Shown: piece by piece, positions 49,901 to 61,900 of the stretch
Layout: each line of letters starts with the position of its first letter
Numbering within the stretch: the stretch's first letter is position 1
Source: Anodontia alba
Taxonomy: Eukaryota > Mollusca > Bivalvia > Lucinida > Lucinidae
Reading direction: 5' to 3'
Assembly (NCBI GenBank): GCA_964016985.1
Contig: OZ024830.1
Span: forward strand, 61,024,550 to 61,088,549
Length of the DNA stretch: 64,000 bases
Program-made: the position numbers and the translations under genes
The notes under the pieces: model-generated
The model's database searches: none
The model's input: only the letters and a program-made list of their open reading frames with translations
Told to the model about the DNA's origin: nothing

Positions 49901-52900
49901 TTGACCCTAGGAGCATGGTTGGCAGGATTTATGTAGGTGACCACTTATCGTTGCTTAATACTAAATATCTAAGCTCTGGGCCTTATGGTTTCAATGAAGA
50001 AGATTTTTGAAGTTTTTTGCCATTATAAGTCTATGGGAGCTAATGAGGCCCAGGGTGTGGCCAATTTGGACCCTAGGGCATGATTGGCAGGATTTATGAA
50101 GGGGACCACTTAACGCTGCTTCATACTAAATATCTAAGCACTGGGCCTCATGGTTTCAGAGAAGATTTTTTAAGTTTTTCCCATTATCAGTCTATGAGAA
50201 CTGATGAGCCCTGGGGCGTGGCCAAATTGGACCCCAGGGTCATGGTTGGCAGCATTTATGTAGGTGACCACTTAACATTGCTACAAACTAAATATCTAAG
50301 CTCTGGGCCTCACGGTTTCAGAGAAGATTTTTTAAGTTTTTCCCATATGTCTATGAGAGATATATGTTGCCATGGAAACCAGAATGCCAATCCAATCAGC
50401 ACCAAAATCTTATGCAGCCTTTGATCAAGACTGGCCATCAGTTATTAGAGATATACTTATTTGAAATTGTGGACGGATGACAACGGACGGCGACGGACAA
50501 TGGAGCATTGGCATACTAATAGCTCACTTGAGCCTTTGGCTCAGGTGAGCTAATAAGCTGTGGGCCTAATGGTTTCAGAGAAGAAGATTTTTTAAGTTTT
50601 TTCCATTATAAGTCTATGGCAGCTAATGACCCCCAGTGCATGGTCAGTTTGGACCCCAGGGGCTTGATTGGCAGGATTTATGTAGGAGACCACTAAACAT
50701 CACTACATACTTAAGCTGTTAGCTCTTGGTCTCGTGGTTTCAGAGAAGAAGATTTTTGAAGGTTTTTTTTAGCTATATGGCCCCCTTGGGCATGGCCGGT
50801 TTGGAGCCCAGGGGCTTGATTGACAGGATTTATGTAGGGAACCACTAAACATTGCTACATACTAACATATAAGCTGTGGGCCTCATGGTTTCAGAGCGGG
50901 CCCCCATAGCCTAGTGGATAAGAGAGTTGACTCTTAATCCATTAGGTTTCTCACTGCTGTGGTTCGAACCTAACTCGGGTCATATGTGGGAAAGACAAGT
51001 TCTGCTTACAGATGGTCAGGTGGTTTTTCTCCGGGTACTCCGGTTTTCGCCCACCTTCGATGAACGATCGGCTTGATATAAGTGAAATATTCTTGAAAGG
51101 GCCGTAAAATCCAAATCAAAAAAAAAAAAAAAAAAAAATCATGGTTTCAGAGAAGAAGATTTTTTTAGTTTTTTCCATTATAAGTCTATAGGAGCTAATG
51201 ACCCCCAGGGTGATGCCAATTTGGACACCAAGGGCATGGTTAGCAGGATTTATGTAGGAGACAACTAAACATTGCTACATACTAAATCTGTTAGCTCTGG
51301 GCCTCATGGCTACAGAGAAGACTTTTAAAGGTACTTTAGCTCTATGGTTCTATGTAAATATATGACCCTCTTGGGATGTGACCAGTTTGGAGCCAGGAGC
51401 TTGATTGGCAGGATTTATGTAGGGGACCATTAAACATTGCTACATGCTAAATATATAAGCTGTGGGCCTCATTGTTTCAGAGAAGGAGTTTTTAGTTTTT
51501 CCCATTATAAGTCTATGGGAGATAATGCCACACGGGACCTGGCCAGATTGGACCCCAGGGGCTTGATTGGCAGGATTTATCAAGGACACCACTAAACATC
51601 GCTACATCATACTTTAGCTGTTAGCTCGCAACCTCATGGTTTAACAGAAGATATTTGAAGGTTTTTTTAGCTATAAAGCCCTATATAAACATATGACCCC
51701 CTGGGGCATGGCCAGTTTGGAGCCCAGGGGCTTCATTGGCAGGATTTATGTAGGGGACCACTAAACATTGCTATACACTAAATATATAAGCTCATGGTTT
51801 CAGAGAAGAAGATTTTTCAAGTTTATGGTCATGAGAGCTGATGCTGCTAAAAACTTGAGACCAGTATCTATTACCATACCAAGTATAAACTAAATCCATC
51901 CAAAGGTAAAGAAGTAATGAGCTCCTAAAAACTTTAACACAAAATCTTACCCAAGGTCATGGTTATAGGTGCTGATGTTGCTGATAAAAACTTTAAAGCA
52001 AAATCTTTCACTATACCAAGTCTCTAGTAAATTTATCTGAAGGCAACCAAGTAATGATCTAAAATTTTCAGTGCAAAAACTAACATAAAAGTTCTTAGTC
52101 TGTGACCTTGACCCTAAAGTCACAGTCATGTATGATGATGCTGCTGATAAAAACTTTTGACTAGTATCTATCACCATACCAAGTATGAACTAAATCTATC
52201 AAAAGGTAAAGAAGCAATGAGCTCCTAAAAACTTTAACACAAAAACTTTAACATAAGAATTCAAAGTCTGTCACCTTGACCCCAAGGTTATGGTCATGAG
52301 AGCTGATGCTGCTGCTAAAAATTTGAAACCAGTATCTATTACCATACCAAGTATAAACTAAATCCATCCAAAAGTAAAGAAGTAATGAGCTCCTAAAAAC
52401 TTTAACACAAAATCTTTAACATCAAAATTCTAAGTCTAAGACCTTGACCTCAAGGTCACGGTCATGGGTGCTGATACTGCAGATAAAAACTTTAGCCCAG
52501 TATCTATCATCAGACCAAATATGATCTCAATTCATTCTTACGACATGATAACAAAGGAATGAATTTCCACGCCTGTCGTGGGAATCGAACCCGGTCCTCC
52601 CGGTTAAAACTCCAATGCTCTAACCACTGAGCCAAAGAGTCAACTCTCTGACGCAGTTGTCAGAGAGTGAATACATACTTAGAAGCTATGCGTAATCTGC
52701 CAAGGCAGATAATCGAAGGTAGGAGTGCTCGGTCGTAACACTCCCCCTTTTCAAGGAAGTCATCATTTATGATGACGTGAAGCCATTTTCGGCGTATAAA
52801 GTCCTACGACATGAAAATCGTAACAAAGGAATGAAGCATAGCTGAAAAAATTTCCACGCCTGTCGTGGGAATCAAACCCGGTCCTCCCGGATAAAAATCC

Positions 52901-55900
52901 AATGCTCTAACCACTGAGTCGACTCTTTGGCTCAGTGGTTAGAGCATTGGATTTTTATCCGGGAGGACCGGGTTCGATTCCCACGACAGGCGTGGACATT
53001 TTTTCAGTTATGCTTCATTCCTTTGTTATGATTTTCATGTTGTAAGATCATGTACACATAAAAAAGTAATGAGCTACTAAAAAACTTTAACGCAAAAACT
53101 TTAACATTTGTGGACGCTGACGCTGACGCCGTGGGCAGAGGAATAGCTTACCGGAACTTTTTGTTCCGGTGAGCTAAAAAGGGCCGACTGTACCTGGTAA
53201 GACTGTGTGCTGGGCCTCGAGAATGTTGTCATAGATCTGTTGTCTCCTGTCGCCTAGCAGTGATAGACATGAAGAAAGAGTCAGGTCAGTTAACTTGCAT
53301 GCATCTATATTACTCAGACCATAGGCATACTGGAACACGGAAATGATCGTATGAAGAACAAATGGATCTTGTGGAATCATGTAATCCTCAATAGTCTCAT
53401 TCCCAGTACAGATTCTCGTATAGCTCATCTTGACGACACTATCAAGAATTCGACACTGGTGCATGGTCTGGTACATCTCTTCAAACCAATCATCTGGCAC
53501 ACCTTTACGATCAGTGAAAGTTACCGACTTCATAAATTCCCGGAACTTTCTACTGAAAGCTGACTGAATCTGTAGTGTTATAGCCCCAGAAGCAGTTTCC
53601 TGGTAATCACGAGTTAAGAGATCATTATCTGCCCATGTATCACTGCCAATCCAAATAAATCTGTGGTTTAATCCTTTCTCAGTAGTTGCTTGGAGTAACA
53701 GTGGAATGTGCTTTGACAACACGAATACAACAACAACTTTTGCATTAATTTGTTTGTTCAGTTCATCGATGACAGTTTTAGCATCATCAGCAGTGGCATC
53801 AGCTGCCAAAGATATTATTTTACCAACACACAACTGTGGAGATGAATTTTCTGCTGTTGTAAGCAAAGTAGCAACTGCAGAACGCCCATAGCTATTATCA
53901 GCATACACCACCGACACATAGTCCCAGCCAAACTTTCGCAAAATTTCACCAACGACCTTAGCTTGTACATTATCTGGGGGTACAGTTCTAAGGAAATAAT
54001 CATGTGTTAATTTATCACTGAGCTCTACAGATGTAGCACTCATACTTAATGTGGTGATTTTCAATGGAGACAACATACTGCTTACTGCAAGTGAGTTCGA
54101 ACTGTCTCTGGCCATATACCCAATGATCGATGATGGTGGCACAGCTTGTCCCACTTCAGATCTACAGATTGGTTCTCCACTCAACAAGCTGTAAACATCC
54201 TGTCCAATGCGGCTGGGGTCAGAGCAAGTATCTAAAGCAACTCCACCTAGTTTCAAAGATGATGGAAATACAGAATCTTTATTTTCATTCACCATCTCTA
54301 TGGCAAATAAGAAGGCAAACAGATTCTGCATATTGCTTCCTGTATCAATTGCACCACATCCAAATGGTGCTGCTGGATCATTGGCATGAATGCTGGACAC
54401 AAAGGCGATATTGAGGTCTTGAGGAGATTCTTTCTTCATGTATCTTGAAGGTGTATACCCAGGGAACACACACTTGCAGGACTCTGCATAACATGAGGAG
54501 ACCCATTGGGGATCATACCTCACATCCATCTTCAAATAGTGGCTGTCATTGTAATGACCAATCTAGAAAATAACATAAATACAGAGAAAATACAGAAAAT
54601 AACATAGATACATAATACAGTAAACATCCTAAAATTTCAAACATTAAGTTTTCAAAGGTAAAACATATTTTAACAAGCAATACTTAACCTATAGATAATG
54701 TGCTATATTCTATTCTGCCCATATCTTCCACAGAAAAAACGACAGGAACGTCGTCCCATACAGTCTTAATCCAAAAGTCCCTTAGGCAGTCACCTGTGTG
54801 ATGTCATTCCTCCCACTCTTTTGTTTACGTGTCAGTTTCTTTGATGTAGAGCCCTAAAAGGTTAGGGCTAAGCGGGGATAGGGAGGTGGGATTATCTTAG
54901 GTTAAGTATTGCTTGTTAAAATATGTTTTACTTTTGAAAACTTCATTTTAACTGCACAATACATAACCTATAGATAATGTGCTAGAATTAGTCTAAAAAG
55001 GGGGGAAGGAGCTCCCAATTCTAACACAAAAAAAAAATAAGTAGATCCAACAACTTTTGGATTAAGGCTCAGGAAACTCCTAGAATAAGCTCATTCTTGG
55101 TATAATTCCTAAGAATAAGCTCATCCCAATATACATATATGTAAGATATTAATTACCTTAACATATGCATCGTACTGTTTTGGAGGCTGTTAGTCTTCTT
55201 AGGCATCCAAGGCACTGTTAACTTGGCCCCCACCACTTTTTGGGCCACCACAATTGGTCCCAAATCTTGTAGGTTTTGTAGTTGCTGAGACATATCCCTT
55301 AGATAGAACTTAGCAAACGTAGAGGATTGATTCCATATTGCTGCTTTAAGAATCTCACTGAGCGGAACTTTATCGAGAGAGGCCCAAGAGAAAGATAGAG
55401 CCCTAACTTCATGGGCTTTAATCTTTAAGAAGGGAAAGTCTTTACGGATGAGCTTCCTCTAGGCAAGCTTAATTGTATAAGATATCCACCTCGAGACAGA
55501 GGATTTAGAAATATCTTGTTTGCCTTTTATAGGTAGAAATAGTCTAGTTCTATTTTGACGGTAAGGGTTAGTCATTTTAAGATAGAATTTTAAGGCTCTA
55601 ATCAGGCATAAAAGTCTATCCGGGTATTCCCTTTTAAATATATGAGCTAACTTAGGGATCACAATAGGATCTGGGCAAATGGATGGAAGTTGATTCTTAG
55701 CCAGAAACCCAGGTTGAACCATGAGAGGTACAGATCCATCAGACTGATTAAATCTTAAGTGCTCTGAATCCATTGCCAATGCATGAATTTCACTACATCT
55801 CTTGGCAATAGCTAGGGCTAGAAGAAAAGCTGTCTTAAGCATTACATGAAGCTTAGAGGCCTTATGTAAAGGTTCATAAGGGGCTTTCTGTAGACAGACT

Positions 55901-58900
55901 AAGACCCAAGATAAGTCCCATTTAGGAGTAAGAGATCTTTGTACAGGACATTGTAATTCAAAAATCTTATAAATTCTGACAAGACAGGGTTAGATCCGAT
56001 TCTATTACCAGTCTTAAATTTGAGAGTATTAGATATCATAGACCTGTAGCCCTTAATAGCACTAATTTGATACTTTTTCTCAGAGAAAAGGTAAATGAGG
56101 AAATCGGCTATCACAGTAAGAGGGGCCGAGACTGGATTAACCTTCCTTCTATGACATCAACGGGTATATATGATCCATTTTGCGTCATAGACTTTCTGAG
56201 TTGATGTTCGTCTTGATTTGGAGACAAAATCTGCAATATTTTTCGCAAATTTTTTATCTCTAATTGATTGGTTGATAACTCCCAGGTGTGAAGGTTGAGA
56301 ACTGGGAGGTTTCGAGGTTGAAACTTTCCTTTTGCTTGTGTTAACAGATTTCAAAAAAGAGGAAGACGAACTGGAGCTGAGACCAGTAGATATAGCACTT
56401 CTGAGAACCATGTTTGGTCAAAGAGGTGCTATAAGAACTATTCTGCAAAAAAGAGGAAGACGAACTGGAGCTGAGACCAGTAGATATAGCACTTCTGAGA
56501 ACCATGTTTGGCCAAAGAGGTGCTATAAGAACTATTCTGCACTGAGATTGTCATATTTTGTTCAGGACAAGTAGATATAGCACTTCTGAGAACCATGTTT
56601 GGCCAAAGAGGTGCTATAAGAACTATTCTGCACTGAGATTGTCATATTTTGTTCAGGACAGAAGGAATCATTATTGTTGGAGGAAATGCATAAGCATGGA
56701 GATAGTTCCAGTTCATGGAAAATGCGTCTATCATGAAGGCTTGATTGTCCAGAAACGGACACATAAAGTGGAAGTTTGTGATTGAAGCATGTTGCAAACA
56801 GATCCAGATTGGGATAGTTGAACATTTGGAAAATTGAATTCGCAATTGACTGATCCAGTGCCCACTCTGTTTTGACTATTTTGTCTATTCTCGATAACCT
56901 GTCTGCCGAAACATTGAATTTGCCTGGGATATGACAAATCCTGACGATTAACTGATGAAGTATCTTCCATACCTCTATGCATAGGTTGGGAGAATGTGTT
57001 CCCTCTTGCTTGTTGATATATGAGACCACTGTTGTGTTGTTGGTAGAAATCATGGCACAAGAATGGCGAAAATATTTCAAGGCTATTATCAGTGTGAAGC
57101 GAATGGCCATTATTTCCAACATGTTGATATGGAGCTGTGATTGGTCTTCCGACCAGCGACCATGAAAGGATAGACTCATCGGTTCGAGATGAGCTCCCCA
57201 ACTGTAATGACTGGCATCCGTATAAAGGAAAATTTTGGGGTCTGGAGGGTGAATGGGCATCCCTTGAATGAAACGATTGGTGTTTATCCACCATTTTAAA
57301 TGGAATTTGATCATACTGTTGATCATAACCTGATGATCTAAAGGAAGAATATGAGGTTTCCAGACCGATAATAGGCACATTTGCAGAGGTCGTAGGTACA
57401 ATCTGCCTAGAAGAATTAAATCTGCTGCTGCACTGAGTTTGCCCAAAAGAGAAAGGAAAGTTTGTGCCGAAACCTGAGTCTAATTGTTTTGATGGTCAGA
57501 ATAAGAGCTTTTACTTGATCCGCTGGAACTCTGATGATTTTCTGCTGAGTTAGAAATTCCATACCTATAAATGTGAATTGTTGTGTTGGTATCAAATCTG
57601 ACTGCTTTACATTTGGTATGAAACCCAGATTTTGTACCGTTTGAAGTGGGTATTTTGTGTGAGAGATAAGTCGGTTGCAAACCAGATCTCTTATTAGCCA
57701 ATTGTCTAGGTATGGGAATAGAGATACAGCACGTAGGCTTAAATGTGCTGCTATTACATTCATAAGTTTTGTGAAAATCCATGGACTTAGGGATATTCCG
57801 AAGGGAAAGGCCATGAACTGAAATACCTGATGGTCATAAATGAACTGCAGGTACTTCCTGGAATTCGGATGTATCAGAACATGAAGATATGCATCTGTCA
57901 GATCTATGGAGACAACCCAGTTGTTGTCCATTATCGATTGTCTTACTGACTTGACTGTCTCCATCTTGAAATGTTGTTTGTGTATATAATGATTTAGCAA
58001 GGAAAGGTCTATTACAGGACGTAACTTTCTGTTCTTTTTGGGCACTAGGAATAGCCGGGAATAAAAACCAGGAGTAATCCGATTCCGAACCCTTTCCACT
58101 GCCCATTTCTTGAGAAGCTCTGCCATTTCTTTTCGCAATAATGGGGAGGAAGATTGACTCAGATTTATCAGAACAACTGATAAGGGAGGAACTGACTAGA
58201 ATGGGATCTTGAACCTGTTTCGAACAACAGAGAGGACCCACTTGTTGTCTGTCAATTCTTCTCATTGTTCCACAAAATGGGCCAACCTTCCTCCCACTGG
58301 AATGTCTGGGCGTGGCAAGACTGGCAGTGGAAAGGGTTGGACCAGAATTTTGTGGAAGATGAGGCTTGCTTAGAGGAGGGGAACTGCTTTCGATTCCCAC
58401 TTCTCTTCGCATACTCCTTTCTATTTGATAAATATGATTTTGTCTGACTTTTAGGCCTAAACGATTGCGTTTGTTGGGGCCTAGAAGATTTAGTTGGCTG
58501 CTTTAGTCTCTTAAAAGCCGGAGGAGCCGGGTAAGTCACTTTTTGCTGTTGTTGCATTGTAGTAGCAACTGAGGAAGTTGCCAAGAACCTTTGCTGCTGG
58601 GCCTCAAAATTGCCCTTGACAACTTCCTTAATTTTGTTACCAAATGGAGTTTTAGAGTTTATTGGAGCGTTCCACAACTCGTGGTCGGAATTCTCCAATA
58701 AAACCTTGGATGTGGCCAGTACCGCATCACGTCTAGCTTGGAATATTTCCATAGCCAAAATCGTAGACATAGCTGTAGCATGTTTTATTGATGTGGCTAC
58801 GGCTTCCAACAGTCTCGAAAGTGCTTGTACATAGGTATGCAGCAGAAGAAAATAGATCCACATGCGAGTTAATCGCTATAAGTTTGCGGGCTCTTTTTCC

Positions 58901-61900
58901 CCATATTTCCAAGTTCTTCATTGGAATGGAGCATTTTCCCTTGTTGCATAGGTCCAACAGGGAAGCTTCCGATTCTAACGGAGGAATGTTATCTGTTGGA
59001 AAATACCAACACTGACTCTTATAAAATTTAGTCTGCGTCAATGACGAGACTAAACTTTGTAAGCATACCCAGTCTCTGCCACATTTATCCGTGTCGATTT
59101 TGTCCTGGAGAAATCTGGCAGTGTTTTCAATCAATTTGGATTGTGGTAATATCAGTAATGGAGTCGTCTGCAACTCCATTAGCTGTTCAATACCAGATAA
59201 GGGTTTTGCCGGAGCATGCTCCTCGGTAGACCTTGGGCATAGCTCCGGAGGCAAGAGCCTAAAAACCTTAATGATTGCCCTATCAAAGGACCAGGTTTCC
59301 ATTTCAGTATTGGAATCCGAGTCCCTTGAAAGGCATGGCAAAGTCTGTTCAGGTGTCATTGTCTGGACATTAGGTATTTCCTCTGGCTGTAGAACTTGCA
59401 GGTTCTGTACAGCCTGTGGACTGTATCTACTTCTTTGGTATCTGCCATAATCATGCACTTGATTATCCGATATTGAGGAAGAAGAAGAAGATGTATATCT
59501 CCTTCTTCTCTTTCTGTGGGAATGTTTAGATCTTTTTGACTTTCTCTTACGAGAGTCTAAAGATGTGCATGTTGAAGAGAAGGATGTAGAGGACGATCTC
59601 TGTCTCCTCCTCTTCTTAGATCTATGTTTACCTCAAGACTGATCCCTCCTGGATCTACAACCAGGGAGGGAAGTCTGAGGAATTTGTTTGTTGTTGTTGT
59701 CTGACCTCCAGTTGTTGCATGGCGGTTCTATTACAACACTGGGGTCGGACATGTTACTAAAGTCCGGTTCCAGGGGAAGTAAAACTCTAGATGTACTAGA
59801 CTGGTTGTTAGTGAACTCCATACCTAACATATGAGCTTCACTAGTAATAGGCTGAATTAAATTCTGATGACCGGTGGCCAGTTGACCGGTGACCAGTGGC
59901 CAATGGCCGGTGAATCTGAATCTCCCCTGTAATTAGAATTCCTAAGACCAATGACTGGTGGCTGGATGGCCGGTGACCGGTGATTGGCTGGCTGGAAGTC
60001 TCTGTATCGCTCACTTGACCGGTGGCCGGTGACCTGTGACCAGTGGCAGGTCATGACAGGTGGCTGGTGACCGGTCTGAGATGTCTTCTTGTCCATTAGG
60101 CGAGTGGCCGGTGACCGGTGGTCAGATGACCGGTGGCCGGTGAGCTTGTACTCCCTTGGGTACAAGTACCCAGGGAGTTGCCACCTATATGGGTCTTACC
60201 CCAGGCAGCAGGGCCATGAGGGGCAGTGTTCCCATATTTTCTTCTTTCTTCTGATGAAACAGACAAGTTTGTTTTTTTTTGGTTTTTTTTGGACAAGAGA
60301 CTTCTTTTTGGGCATGGCTCTCTTACTGGAAGAGTAAGTTCTTCTCTTTTCTGCAAGTTCCCAAATGGAATTTGACCAGCTGCTACACGGGGAGCAAGTA
60401 GATTCCCTGGAACAATGAGAACAATTAATACATCTTTTATGATTATCCAAATACAATTTTATATGACCACAATCACTGCGATGAATAGTCATTAAACTCA
60501 TTACAACGAACGAGCGAAGGATAATTTCAAGAAATCGAAAAATTGAATTTTCACAAATTAGAAAAGTGAAAGGTATGATAAAGGATCATAAGAAATAACA
60601 AAGAATTAAATTTCAACCAGAGAAAAAGGAAGAAAAATAGATTTCTTTCACCTGGAGAAAAAATCCATGTTTACTTTCTTTGTCCACAGAAAAGAAACTG
60701 ACAAAAGAACAAAAGAGCAGGAGGAATGACATCACACAGGTGACTCCCTAAGGGACTTTTGGATTAAGACTGTATGGGATGATGTTCCTGTTCTTTTTTT
60801 CTGTGGAAAGTATAGGCAGAATAGAATACAGCACATTATTTATAGGTTATGTATTGTGCAGTTAAAACCAAAGTTCCTGATAAAATGGCATATGCAAACA
60901 GTGCAGACCCAGATCAGACTGCTTCTTAGAAGCAGTCTGATCTGAGTCTACACTGTTTACCATTCTACTAAGTACTTAAGAAACAACCGCATTAAAAGCA
61001 AGATTTAGGCCAAAACAAGCAAGGAATAAACTGTTGAAATTTTAGGACTTAACAGTACATATGCAGGGTACCAGATTCAGTTGATTTATTTATTGTGTTG
61101 GGGTTTAACGACACGTCAACCCTTGTGGGTCAATTTGTGTCATCTCCCAGAGAAAGGGAGAAGAGAAATAGTAGAGGAGATGAAAGAGTGGGACAGGGGA
61201 GAAAGGAAAATGAATAACAGTGAAGAAACAGAAGAAATAAAAACATTCCCCCTCTACCCTTACCTGCTGCAAGGATAGCAGGCCTTGCCCAACTGTAAAT
61301 TAACATCAGTTGGATGCCCCAGTGATGTGAGATACACGACACCTTTGCCTCACCCAACCACCCCGCAGATTAATTTGAATAACACTGACAACCATTGATA
61401 CATTTTTCATCTAAAATGTGATATTTTCCTTATTTCTCTAAGAGAACATATGTTGTGGGACATTAGAAGCACCTCATCAAGGTGCTTCTAATGAGTAAAA
61501 ATACAGAGACAAAAGAAAAATATTTATCTGGATTCTCCTCTTGTTTTGTTTGTGTTGAGGTTTTACAGCCTGTTAACCCATTGGGGTCATATTGAGAGTG
61601 GTCAGAGCAAGAACCCTATGGTCAGAAACTATGGAATTAAAGAAGACCCTCACAGGCACACATGTTCCAAATGTGAATTTTGTGTTGAGGTTTTACGGCC
61701 CAGTCAACCCAATGGGGTCATGTCGAGCGCGGTCAGTTTACCTAACCACACGTTTACTGGGCAGGCTTAGTCCTCTAAGCGGTTAACCAGTATTGTGCAC
61801 ATTCTTTCGCCAGAAACTGACAACTGCCCTTCTTGAATCAGCAGAAGGGAGAGAATGACCGTAGAAAATATTTCATGATCAATCTCCACGAAAGAATGTT

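Larger units (their letters stand above)
51840..53180. mobile_element. Satellite-bearing element 4 (3' shell and ~155-bp array)
   Basis: Units with CTTGACCCCAAGGTTATGGTC, TATCACCATACCAAGTATGA and AATGAGCTCCTAAAAACTTT. Ends GACGCTGACGCTGACGCCG and the hairpin AGCTTACCGGAAC / GTTCCGGTGAGCT at 53146-53176, about 17 bases from the splice donor at 53193. Interrupted by the tRNA-SINE block 52535-53046. Confidence 0.78.
54645..60867 (-). mobile_element. DIRS-type tyrosine-recombinase retrotransposon, inactive, 6.2 kb
   Basis: Minus strand, same direction as gene 1, within its LBD1-LBD2 intron. Order: gag-like ORF, RT, RNase H, tyrosine recombinase. Inverted terminal repeats: 54685-54843 against 60690-60850 (CATACAGTCTTAATCCAAAA, CACCTGTGTGATGTCATTCC). 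Internal complementary region at 54891-54984: it is the complement of the unique outer left end (GCTTGTTAAAATATGTTTTA) joined to that of the right end (TTTTAACTGCACAATACATA). That layout is specific to DIRS elements. No target duplication is seen, as expected when a recombinase integrates a circle. At least five stops and four frameshifts show it is dead. Confidence 0.93.
54619..61055. mobile_element. MITE family C split by the DIRS element
   Basis: 54619-54644 (CAGTAAACATCCTAAAATTT) and 60868-61055 (AAAATGGCATATGCAAACAG ... GAAATTTTAGGACTTAACAG) rejoin into one ordinary family C copy when the DIRS block is removed (compare 45803-46005). Confidence 0.82.

Noticed and set aside
57834..58412. 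192-aa ORF overlapping the DIRS RT
   Set aside because: The RT motifs are all in the neighbouring frame; this one is a shadow.
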